Part shown: positions 22,399 to 29,565 of the stretch, one piece after another
How positions within the stretch are numbered: the first letter of the stretch is position 1
How the letters are laid out: every line of letters starts with the position of its first letter
From: Candidatus Daviesbacteria bacterium
Lineage (GTDB): Bacteria > Patescibacteriota > Microgenomatia > Daviesbacterales > UBA10151
Length of the DNA stretch: 50,403 nt
NCBI GenBank assembly: GCA_016176415.1
Contig: JACOXH010000004.1
Span: forward strand, 1 to 50,403
Direction of reading: 5' to 3'
Program-made: the position numbers and the translations under genes
The notes under the pieces: model-generated
The model's database searches: none
What the model was told of the DNA's origin: nothing
Seen by the model: only the letters and a program-made list of their open reading frames with translations

Positions 22399-23421
22399 AT
22401 GAAATACGATTCGCAAATTGCAGAGCTGAAAAATATTCTGCCTTCAGCTAAAAATGTCTTAATTGCTGTATCCTCCGGTGCTGACATAGATAAACTGGCA
22501 GCAGGGCTTGCGCTTTTTTTAACTTTAGAAGCTTCAGGCAAACAGGTCAGCATTGTTTCAGATGATGCCATGTTAGTTGGTCACACTCATCTTTTTGGAG
22601 TAGATCACGTTCAAAAAGCTCTTCCTTCTACAGAAGGAGGCAATCTGACTTTAACCATGGAGGGAGTAGCTGCTTCTGACGGGACTGTACCGGCTTTGGA
22701 AAAACTTGACTGGTTTGCTGAAAATGGACATCTTAATTTAGTCTTCCATGTTTTACCGGGGCAAACTTTTCAACCGGCCAGAATTGTTCCTCATTATCAG
22801 GGCGCTGGTTTTAATGTGATTTTTACCATTGGAGCATCTAACTTGAATGCTTTAGGTTCAATTTATTCTCAAAATTCATCTGTTTTTTCAGGAACCCATA
22901 TTGTAAACATTGATAACCAGTCTGCTAATTCTTCTTTTGGACAAACTAATGTAGCGGATACTAATGCTGCTGCAGTTTCTGAAGTAATGACTAACTTAAT
23001 AGCTGATTTAGGCTTTGTATTAGATACTGACTGTGCCAGCAATCTGCTCATAGGCATGTTTGACAGCACTAATAATTTACAAAACTCACAAGTGACAGCT
23101 GATACTTACATGGCTGTAGCAAATTGTTTAAGAGTAGGGGGGAAAAAGCCTGCAGAAATTAAAACTCAAGTTAATCCCGGACAGGATTTAAGCAGTTTAA
23201 TGCCAAAACAACAGCCTCCAGTTGAACCACAAACTCAATCAATTCCTGACTTCATGGTGCCGCCTGTAGTTACTTCTGAACCTCAAGTTCAAACTACTAA
23301 TAGCTCAGACAACAATCAGTCTTCTCCTGAAGAAAGACCTATGGAAGAAGGGGTAATTTCTGAAACAGTTGAGCCTGAATGGCTGACCCCAAAAATCTTC
23401 AAAGGCTCCTCATTAGGGTAA
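22399..23421 (+). CDS. Degenerate DHH-family (NrnA-like) protein
   Basis: 340 aa. Residues 1-245 follow the fold of DHH phosphoesterases such as NrnA (nanoRNase/pAp phosphatase), which in many bacteria sits near infB: KNVLIAVSSGADIDKLAAGLALFLTL replaces the usual His..Pro-Asp-Gly-Asp segment, and HIVNIDNQSANSSFGQTNVAD replaces the NIDHH..N segment. The DHH signature reads DNQ and the N-terminal metal-binding His/Asp set is mostly lost, so catalysis is unlikely. GMFDSTNNLQ corresponds to the family GI.TDTG.F. Residues 245-340 are a low-complexity Pro/Gln/Ser tail. Probably a binding or regulatory protein. Confidence 0.65.
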   Translation: MKYDSQIAELKNILPSAKNVLIAVSSGADIDKLAAGLALFLTLEASGKQVSIVSDDAMLVGHTHLFGVDHVQKALPSTEGGNLTLTMEGVAASDGTVPALEKLDWFAENGHLNLVFHVLPGQTFQPARIVPHYQGAGFNVIFTIGASNLNALGSIYSQNSSVFSGTHIVNIDNQSANSSFGQTNVADTNAAAVSEVMTNLIADLGFVLDTDCASNLLIGMFDSTNNLQNSQVTADTYMAVANCLRVGGKKPAEIKTQVNPGQDLSSLMPKQQPPVEPQTQSIPDFMVPPVVTSEPQVQTTNSSDNNQSSPEERPMEEGVISETVEPEWLTPKIFKGSSLG

Positions 23422-23428
23422 ATGCCCC

Positions 23429-23863
23429 ATGAAAATTCCCGAAATAGTTTTTCATGGAACTTTTAGACCTGATGGTATGGCAAAACCAGCAGATCGTTTA
23501 ACCTCAGATGTCGGTTATATATGTACCTCCGAATTGTATGAATGGGCACATTATTTTGCATGGTGCAAAAGAATACAATACGCAAAATCAGGAAACTTAT
23601 TTGTTTATGAGATAAATACAACTAAACTGGGTCAGGATGTTTTAGATCATTGTCTTCCTCCTGGCGCGGTGGATCCTAGAACTTTAAAAGATTCATGGTT
23701 AAAAAATTTAGAAGATAAAATGTTCCAAGAAAGAATTAGAATCAGAGAATGGCGTTTCCCGTATATACCTTTGAAAGCAGTTATTGTCTCAAACGAACAG
23801 TACTTGCAAGAACTTCCTTACATGAGCATTCTTAATACTCCGCCACCACCTGATAGAAGATAA
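23429..23863 (+). CDS. Uncharacterised protein, possible ADP-ribosyltransferase fold
   Basis: 144 aa, starting 7 nt after the DHH-like gene. The pattern FHGTF (residues 9-13), DVGYICTSELYEWAHYFAW (about 27-45), SGNLFVYEIN (about 54-63) and IREWRFPYIPLKAVIV (about 107-122) matches the order of His-Gly-Thr, Tyr..Thr...A...A, and the central strand and late Arg/Pro segment of Arr-type (rifampicin) and related ADP-ribosyltransferases. Length fits Arr (about 140). This is pattern reading without a profile search. It could also be an unrelated small enzyme. The pairing with a DHH-like protein may be a working unit. No close TA partner is seen. Confidence 0.45.
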   Translation: MKIPEIVFHGTFRPDGMAKPADRLTSDVGYICTSELYEWAHYFAWCKRIQYAKSGNLFVYEINTTKLGQDVLDHCLPPGAVDPRTLKDSWLKNLEDKMFQERIRIREWRFPYIPLKAVIVSNEQYLQELPYMSILNTPPPPDRR

Positions 23864-23876
23864 CTTAGGATAACTG

Positions 23877-23905
23877 TTGCATAATTTTTCCAGTTTTGTT
23901 ACAAT
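23877..23905 (+). promoter_or_regulatory. rpsO promoter
   Basis: TTGCAT (23877-23882), 17-nt spacer, TACAAT (23900-23905); the transcription start is expected near 23912, giving a leader of about 64 nt. Confidence 0.75.
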
Positions 23906-23919
23906 ACACCAAATTCAAA

Positions 23920-23950
23920 AGAGCAACGTCTTGGCACCGAGGTTGTCTCT
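23920..23950 (+). promoter_or_regulatory. Structured rpsO leader, likely S15 autoregulation site
   Basis: A stem of three 4-bp helices: AGAG/CTCT, CAAC/GTTG and CTTG/CGAG, with a GCAC loop, a GT bulge on one side and a T bulge on the other. It lies between the promoter and the strong Shine-Dalgarno AAAGGAGG (23958-23965). rpsO leaders in several bacteria bind S15 and block their own translation; that this one does is inferred. Confidence 0.55.
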
Positions 23951-23975
23951 GGAAAATAAAGGAGGATGCCATTAA

Positions 23976-24245
23976 ATGCCGTTAGATCCGAAAATTAAAC
24001 AACAAATAATTAAAGAGTTTGCCACCAAGTCCGGTGACACAGGTTCCCCTGAAGTTCAGGTTGCCCTTTTAACAGAACAGGTTAAAAACTTAACTGATCA
24101 CTTAAAAGAACACCCACACGATATTCACTCAAGAAGAGGTCTTTTGTCTATGGTCAACAAAAGAAGAAGACTTTTGCAGTATTTGTTTAAAAAAGACAAC
24201 GATAGGTACAAAGTAGTGATTGAGAAATTAGGATTGTCGAAGTAG
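23976..24245 (+). CDS. rpsO: 30S ribosomal protein S15
   Basis: 89 aa, the usual length. S15 binds the central domain of 16S rRNA and helps bridge to the 50S subunit. Clear family pattern: [51 protein letters not shown], including the rRNA-binding His/Asp/Arg residues. It has one of the few canonical Shine-Dalgarno sequences in this window (AAAGGAGG, 10 nt before ATG). Followed by pnp, the order seen in many bacteria. Confidence 0.97.
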   Translation: MPLDPKIKQQIIKEFATKSGDTGSPEVQVALLTEQVKNLTDHLKEHPHDIHSRRGLLSMVNKRRRLLQYLFKKDNDRYKVVIEKLGLSK

Positions 24246-24251
24246 TTGTGA

Positions 24252-24338
24252 TATAATTAAAAAGGTAAGAGAGGTTTGGGGATTGCAAAGAGAGAATTAG
24301 TTTTTACTAGTTACCTCTTCCACAGTTTCCAAGCTCTC
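24252..24338 (+). promoter_or_regulatory. pnp promoter and folded pnp leader
   Basis: TATAAT at 24252-24257 begins a leader of about 90 nt. GAGAG (24269-24273) pairs with CTCTC (24334-24338), TTGG (24276-24279) with CCAA (24329-24332), and inside them AATTAGT (24295-24301) pairs with ACTAGTT (24306-24312) around TTTT. The long stem ends just before the GTG start. pnp leaders in enterobacteria are processed at such a stem and then repressed by PNPase; the same logic here is inference. Confidence 0.45.
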
Positions 24339-24351
24339 CAAAATTTATATA

Positions 24352-26670
24352 GTGAAAGACGTAATTATCAAAGAAATGGACCTTAATGGTCGTAAACTTA
24401 AACTTGAAACAGGCAAGCTTGCATTGCAGGCTGACTCCAGCGTGGTTGCCAGTTGGGGAGAAACAGTGGTGTTGGCAACTGTAGCCAGCCAGCCTTTAAC
24501 CGAAGACAAAGGTTATTTTCCCTTATCAGTAGAGTTTGTAGAAAAACATTATGCCGGAGGCAGAATTTCTTCCTCCCGTTTTATCAAAAGAGAAGCCAGG
24601 CCTTCTGAAGAAGCAGTGCTTACAGGCAGACTGATCGACCGCTCAATCCGGCCCCTTTTCCCCAAAGAATTTCGCAGTGAAGTACAAGTTATTGTTACTG
24701 TTTTATCAATTGACCAATCAAATGACCCTGATATTTTAGGTTTGATTGCAGCTTCTGCTGCTTTATCTATTTCTTCTGTGCCCTGGCACGGTCCTTTGGG
24801 GGTAGCCAGGGTTGGTGCAGCCGACGGTAAACTGATGGTTAATCCAACCATAGAAGAGTTAGAAAATTCCAACCTTGATTTATTTGTAGCATCAACAGAA
24901 AAGACAGTGGCCATGATTGAAACCAAAGCCAGTCAGGTTTCAGATGATTTGGTTTTTACTGCTATCAAAGAAGCTCACACTCAGTCTCAGGGAATAATTG
25001 CTTTAATTTCCGAATTTACTAAAGAGGCGGGTAAAGAAAAGCAAGTTTATTCAACTTTGGCTGAAGAGGTAGAAGAAGCTCTTTTAAAAGAAGTAAAACA
25101 GGTTACCAAAGAGAGAATTGAGCAGGCTTTATTTGATGAAAAAACTGCATGGCATGATTCAATGGCCGATGCTATTAAAGCAGAACTGGTTACCAAATAT
25201 ACAGAAGTATTAACTCCTTTAATCATCAGTGGCGTGTTTGACAAGGTAGCTAAAGAAATCATGAATGATTTGGTGTTGAAACAGGGTAAAAGAGTAGATG
25301 GCAGGAAAATGGAAGAAGTCCGCCCGATCGAGATTGAAGTAGGAGTCTTGCCAAGAACTCATGGATCAGCTCTGTTTTCCAGAGGTGATTCACAAATTCT
25401 GTCTGTAGTTACTTTAGGTGCGCCCTCTTTAGGTCAAACCATTGAGGGTATGGAGGGGGAAAGAATAAAGCGGTTTATGCATTATTACAATATGGGTATT
25501 AATCCTTTTTCTACAGGCGAAGTAAAAAGGATTGGTCCTCCCTCAAGACGGGATATTGGTCACGGAGCTTTAGGGGAAAAAGCTTTGGAACCGGTTATCC
25601 CTAAAGAAGACCAATTCCCTTATGCTATCAGGATTGTTTCAGAAGTGTTGGGAGCTAATGCTTCTACCTCACAGGCAGCTATTTGTGCTTCATCTCTGGC
25701 TCTTTTTGATGCAGGGGTACCAATTGAACCTGTAGCAGGAATTGCTTTGGGGCTTTTATCAGATGGAGATAAAATTCAGGTGATTACTGACATGCGGGCG
25801 GTTGAGGATTTTTACGGGGAGATGGATTTTAAAGTAGCCGGTACCAAAAACGGTATCACAGCAATCCAGATGGATACAAAATTGGAAGGCATCAGTTTTG
25901 AAGTGATAGAAGAAGCATTAAAGCAGGGCAAAGCTGCCCGTGAGCTGATTTTGGCCCAAATGAGTAAAGCTATTGCTGCTCCGGGAGAAATGTCTCCTCA
26001 TGCACCGCGCGTAGAAATTATTCACATCAAGCCTGAAGATATTGGTGCTTTAATTGGGCCGGGAGGCAAAAACATCAATGGCATTATTGCCAAAACCGGT
26101 GCCCAGATTGACATTGAAGATGACGGAACTGTTATGGTTTCTGCCACAAATCCTGATGCCATCAAAGCAGCTTTGGAATCAATAGAAGGACAGTTTAAAC
26201 AAGTAACAGTGGGAGAAGAGTTTACAGGAAAAGTAGTCAGGCTGGCAGCTTTTGGAGCTTTTGTTAATATCCTGCCGGGCAAAGACGGTTTGGTTCATAT
26301 TTCTCAAATGGCTCCCGGACATGTGGAAAGAGCAGAAGATGTAGTTTCTGAAGGACAGGAAGTTAAAGTCAGGGTTACTGATGTGACGCCTGAAGGAAAG
26401 ATTGGTTTATCAATGTTATTTGGAGCAGATATAAAACCTGAATCAGAAGGCAGACCACAAGGAGGTTTCAGACCCAGAGGGGAAGGCGGATTTAGACCAA
26501 GACCTTCTTTTGGAGACAGACCAAGAAGCGGCGGGTATGGTGAAAGAAGGGGCTTTGGGGGAGGAGAAAGAAGAAGTAGTGGCTTTAACAGAGGCGGATC
26601 TTCAAGGTCTGGCGGATTTGACCGGGGTGGCAGCAGAGATCGCGGTGGCCGCGGCGGATTCAACAGATAA
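24352..26670 (+). CDS. pnp: Polynucleotide phosphorylase with RGG-rich tail
   Basis: 772 aa, GTG start at 24352. Phosphorolytic 3'-5' exoribonuclease and tailing enzyme. First RNase PH domain (1-140, with GRISSSRFIKREARPSEEA), helical linker, second RNase PH domain (about 310-530: FSRGDSQILSVVTLG and SDGDKIQVITDMRAVEDFYGEMDFKVAGT), KH domain (about 552-615, IGALIGPGGKNI) and S1 domain (about 622-690). Residues 696-772 are a Gly/Arg-rich, disordered tail with repeated GGFRP, RSGG and RGG units, unusual for PNPase. Directly downstream of rpsO, upstream of the Lon-like ATPase and RNase J. Confidence 0.96.
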   Translation: MKDVIIKEMDLNGRKLKLETGKLALQADSSVVASWGETVVLATVASQPLTEDKGYFPLSVEFVEKHYAGGRISSSRFIKREARPSEEAVLTGRLIDRSIRPLFPKEFRSEVQVIVTVLSIDQSNDPDILGLIAASAALSISSVPWHGPLGVARVGAADGKLMVNPTIEELENSNLDLFVASTEKTVAMIETKASQVSDDLVFTAIKEAHTQSQGIIALISEFTKEAGKEKQVYSTLAEEVEEALLKEVKQVTKERIEQALFDEKTAWHDSMADAIKAELVTKYTEVLTPLIISGVFDKVAKEIMNDLVLKQGKRVDGRKMEEVRPIEIEVGVLPRTHGSALFSRGDSQILSVVTLGAPSLGQTIEGMEGERIKRFMHYYNMGINPFSTGEVKRIGPPSRRDIGHGALGEKALEPVIPKEDQFPYAIRIVSEVLGANASTSQAAICASSLALFDAGVPIEPVAGIALGLLSDGDKIQVITDMRAVEDFYGEMDFKVAGTKNGITAIQMDTKLEGISFEVIEEALKQGKAARELILAQMSKAIAAPGEMSPHAPRVEIIHIKPEDIGALIGPGGKNINGIIAKTGAQIDIEDDGTVMVSATNPDAIKAALESIEGQFKQVTVGEEFTGKVVRLAAFGAFVNILPGKDGLVHISQMAPGHVERAEDVVSEGQEVKVRVTDVTPEGKIGLSMLFGADIKPESEGRPQGGFRPRGEGGFRPRPSFGDRPRSGGYGERRGFGGGERRSSGFNRGGSSRSGGFDRGGSRDRGGRGGFNR

Positions 26671-26734
26671 TTCCTCAGAAGGAATAAGATAACTCTTTCG
26701 TGACTATAGTATTTGAGGTAAAATAAGTACCAAC

Positions 26735-27757
26735 ATGGATTCTGCCCGAAGTGTTGTTGAAGAATTAAGAATTAAAGTTGAACAGGCCTCCTTACCACAA
26801 GAAGTTTCTGAAAAGCTTTTAAACCTGTTAAAATTTACTCCCTCAGGAGCAGAGTTGGAAAGTTTAGTCAGCTACATCAATTTTGCGCTGTCGTTACCTT
26901 TTGGTAAATCATCAGAGGATATTTTGGATATCCAAAGAACTAAACAGATTTTGGATAAAAACCACTATGGTCTGCAGTCTGTAAAAGACAGGATTTTAGA
27001 ATATTTGTCAGTGCTGATTTTGCACAAAAAAAGCGGCAGCGGAAATAATTTTCATGCCCCAATTTTAGCTTTTATTGGTTTGGTAGGTACGGGTAAAACC
27101 TCTCTGGCTTATTCTATTGCAGAATCTTTGGGCAGGCCTTTGGTCAGAATTCCATTCGGAGGTCTGGGTGAGCCTGCAACGCTGCGAGGCTCTTCAAGAG
27201 TGCGTCCTGACAGTGAGCCGGGGCAGATTATCAAAGCCATACAAACAGCTAAGGTTTCCAATCCTGTTATACTACTTGATGAAATAGACAGGGTAGCAGT
27301 GGAGCACAGGATAGATATCATGGGGGTTCTGGTAGAACTTTTGGACCCCGCTCAAAATCAGGCCTTTTTGGATCATTATCTTGATTTTTCTTATGATTTA
27401 TCACAAGTTTTATTTATTGCTACAGCTAATAACACAGGCAACATTGCCACAGCTGTACTGGACAGACTGGAGCCGATTATGATGCCGTCTTATTCTGATG
27501 AAGAAAAACTGGCTATTGGCAAAAACTATTTATTGCCTAAAGCTTTAGAGGAAGCAGGCATAAATAGCGGAGCGCTGACTGTTGATGAAGCAGTCTGGCC
27601 CCAAATTTTACGCCCTTTGGGTTTTGATTCGGGAATCAGGTCTTTATCAAGATCTTTGCAGACAATTTGCCGCAAAATCGCCAGAAAACAGGTGGAAGGA
27701 GGAGCAGGACCATTTAAGATAACAGGAGAAAATTTAGGAGAATACTTAGGAGGATGA
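26735..27757 (+). CDS. Lon-like AAA+ ATPase lacking the protease domain
   Basis: 340 aa. Residues 1-75 are helical and align with the coiled segment just before the Lon ATPase module (LPFGKSSEDILDIQRTKQILDKNHYGLQSVKDRILEYLSV). The AAA+ core follows: Walker A GLVGTGKTS (canonical Lon GPPGVGKTS), FGGLGEPATLRGSSR, Walker B ILLDEIDRV, VLFIATANN (sensor 1), and the helical lid (SGIRSLSRSLQTICRKIARK, with sensor 2 Arg). Both the N-terminal LON substrate domain and the Ser-Lys protease domain are absent. It lies between pnp and RNase J, so a role in RNA decay or in remodelling a decay complex is possible; true role unknown. Confidence 0.85.
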   Translation: MDSARSVVEELRIKVEQASLPQEVSEKLLNLLKFTPSGAELESLVSYINFALSLPFGKSSEDILDIQRTKQILDKNHYGLQSVKDRILEYLSVLILHKKSGSGNNFHAPILAFIGLVGTGKTSLAYSIAESLGRPLVRIPFGGLGEPATLRGSSRVRPDSEPGQIIKAIQTAKVSNPVILLDEIDRVAVEHRIDIMGVLVELLDPAQNQAFLDHYLDFSYDLSQVLFIATANNTGNIATAVLDRLEPIMMPSYSDEEKLAIGKNYLLPKALEEAGINSGALTVDEAVWPQILRPLGFDSGIRSLSRSLQTICRKIARKQVEGGAGPFKITGENLGEYLGG

Positions 27758-27828
27758 GATCAGGGATATTGGGATATAAAGATATTAAGAAATCACTTAA
27801 TATCCTAGTATCATAATATCTTAATCTC
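27756..27828. repeat. Large imperfect palindrome built of octamer repeats
   Basis: Two arms of about 33 nt around AAATCA. The inner 9 bp (27781-27789 and 27796-27804) are perfect. Each arm is a period-8 repeat: GGGATATT, GGGATATA, AAGATATT on one side, CTTAATAT, CCTAGTAT, CATAATAT, CTTAATCT on the other. It fills the gap between the Lon-like and RNase J genes and starts at the stop of the first. Confidence 0.65.
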
Positions 27829-27837
27829 GATTCATTT

Positions 27838-29535
27838 ATGAAATCATTTAAGCCAAAGTTTATACCACAATTAAATAGCAAACAAACCCTCAGGATTATC
27901 CCCCTGGGTGGTGTAGGTGATGTGACTAAAAACATGTATGTTTATGAATACGGGGACGATATTATTATTGTTGACTGTGGGGTAGGTTTTCCTGATGAGG
28001 GCATGCCCGGAGTAGATTTGGTAATTCCTGATATTTCCTACTTAAGGGATAAAGTTTATAAAATCAAAGGAATTATTATTACTCACGGTCACGAAGACCA
28101 CATAGGAGGACTTCCTTATATCTGGCCTGAACTTCAGGCGCCGATTTTTACCCAAAGACTGACGGCCGGTTTTATCAAAGCAAAATTTATAGAACACAAT
28201 TTACCAAAAAACAAAATTACTGAAGTTACCATTGATCAAAAATTGGATTTGGGAAATTTCAAAGTCTCTTTTTATCAAGTATCTCACTCGATACCTGACT
28301 CTACAGGTATAGTTATAGATACACCACAAGGCAGGATTATTCATCAGGCGGATTTTAAGATAGACTGGACGCCGGTATCAGGTCAGGTAACTGATGTCGG
28401 CAGGGTAGCTCAGCTTGGCAAAGAAGGGGTCCTGCTTTTATTAATTGACTGTTTAAGGGTGGAAAAACCTGGTTTTAATAAATCCGAAAAATCTATTGAA
28501 GAATCATTTGAAAAAGCAGCGCTTGAGACTCCGGGCAAGCTTTTGATTACCATGACCTCGTCTAATGTTTCCAGAATGCAGCAGGCTATTAATGTAGCTG
28601 CAAGACTGGGGAGAAAAGTTGCCGTAGTTGGCAGGTCTTTTGAGAGAAATTTTCAGGTAGCAAGGGATTTAGGATATTTGCAAGTTCCTCCCGGTATTAT
28701 TATTGTCTCTGACGCCGCTTCTTCTGTGGCTCCCAATAAACTTTTAATTTTAATTGCTGGAGCACAAGGTCAACCTGATTCATCTCTGGTCAGAGCTGCC
28801 AATGAGGAACACAAACAGGTTAAGCTTTTAAGCGGAGACAGTGTTATTTTTTCTGCAGACCCGATTCCTTCTACAGAATCAGCACAAAGCGCTCTGATTG
28901 ATACGCTTTCGAGACTCGGTTTGAATGTTTATTATTCTGCTATTACTTCTGACCTGCATGTTTCTGGCCATGCTGCCTTAGAAGAATTACGCCTTATGCT
29001 TAACTTAATTAAACCAAAGTTTCTTTTTCCAATTGGTGGTACCTACAGACATATGGAGGCTTTTTCCAAGATGGCTCAAGATATGGGTTATGATAAAAAA
29101 GAAATTTTAGATGCAATTGACGGCGATATTTTAGAAATAAAAGATCAAAACGCTGTGGTTAGCGGTAAGACAATAGATATACAGAATGTTTATGTTGACG
29201 GGTTGGGGATTGGGGATATCGGACATGTAGTGCTTCGTGACAGACAAAAAATGAGTGAAGAAGGAGTAGTTGTTGTGGTGGTATCAGTAGATCAACATAC
29301 TGGTCAGCCTGTGTCCGATGTGGATATAATCTCCAGGGGGTTTGTGTTTGAGGATATGGCTAAAGAATTATTGGAAGAGGCAAAACAGGTAGTCCAAAAT
29401 GCCCTAAAACAGCAAACACACAAAACAGGAGACTGGCGTTTTTTAAGAAAAATCATTGAGGATTCTTTGGAGAAGTTTTTATTCAGAGCAACGGAAAGGA
29501 GACCCTTAATTTTACCTGTTGTAGTGGAAACATAA
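27838..29535 (+). CDS. rnj: Ribonuclease J
   Basis: 565 aa. Metallo-beta-lactamase/beta-CASP nuclease with endonuclease and 5'-3' exonuclease activity on RNA. GGVGDVTKNMYVYEYG near the N-terminus, THGHEDHIGG (zinc ligands), HSIPDS, HQADFKID, the beta-CASP domain (SNVSRMQQAI, GRSFERN) and the late HVSGHA motif; the C-terminal domain ends in a partly conserved FLFRATERRPLILPVVVE. Length is typical. With pnp and the Lon-like ATPase upstream it completes an RNA-decay cluster. ftsK follows after 30 nt with its own -10 box. Confidence 0.95.
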   Translation: MKSFKPKFIPQLNSKQTLRIIPLGGVGDVTKNMYVYEYGDDIIIVDCGVGFPDEGMPGVDLVIPDISYLRDKVYKIKGIIITHGHEDHIGGLPYIWPELQAPIFTQRLTAGFIKAKFIEHNLPKNKITEVTIDQKLDLGNFKVSFYQVSHSIPDSTGIVIDTPQGRIIHQADFKIDWTPVSGQVTDVGRVAQLGKEGVLLLLIDCLRVEKPGFNKSEKSIEESFEKAALETPGKLLITMTSSNVSRMQQAINVAARLGRKVAVVGRSFERNFQVARDLGYLQVPPGIIIVSDAASSVAPNKLLILIAGAQGQPDSSLVRAANEEHKQVKLLSGDSVIFSADPIPSTESAQSALIDTLSRLGLNVYYSAITSDLHVSGHAALEELRLMLNLIKPKFLFPIGGTYRHMEAFSKMAQDMGYDKKEILDAIDGDILEIKDQNAVVSGKTIDIQNVYVDGLGIGDIGHVVLRDRQKMSEEGVVVVVVSVDQHTGQPVSDVDIISRGFVFEDMAKELLEEAKQVVQNALKQQTHKTGDWRFLRKIIEDSLEKFLFRATERRPLILPVVVET

Positions 29536-29553
29536 TCCCATAGTATAATATGG

Positions 29554-29559
29554 TATAAT
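29554..29559 (+). promoter_or_regulatory. -10 box of ftsK, leaderless spacing
   Basis: TATAAT exactly 6 nt before the ATG at 29566. Another TATAAT-like copy lies about 11 nt upstream. Confidence 0.6.
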
Positions 29560-29565
29560 ACTCTT

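Noticed and set aside
26304-26663. Long minus-strand frame opposite the end of pnp
   Set aside because: Pro/Leu/Ser-rich translation is the mirror of the Gly/Arg-rich PNPase tail; no start signal or family.
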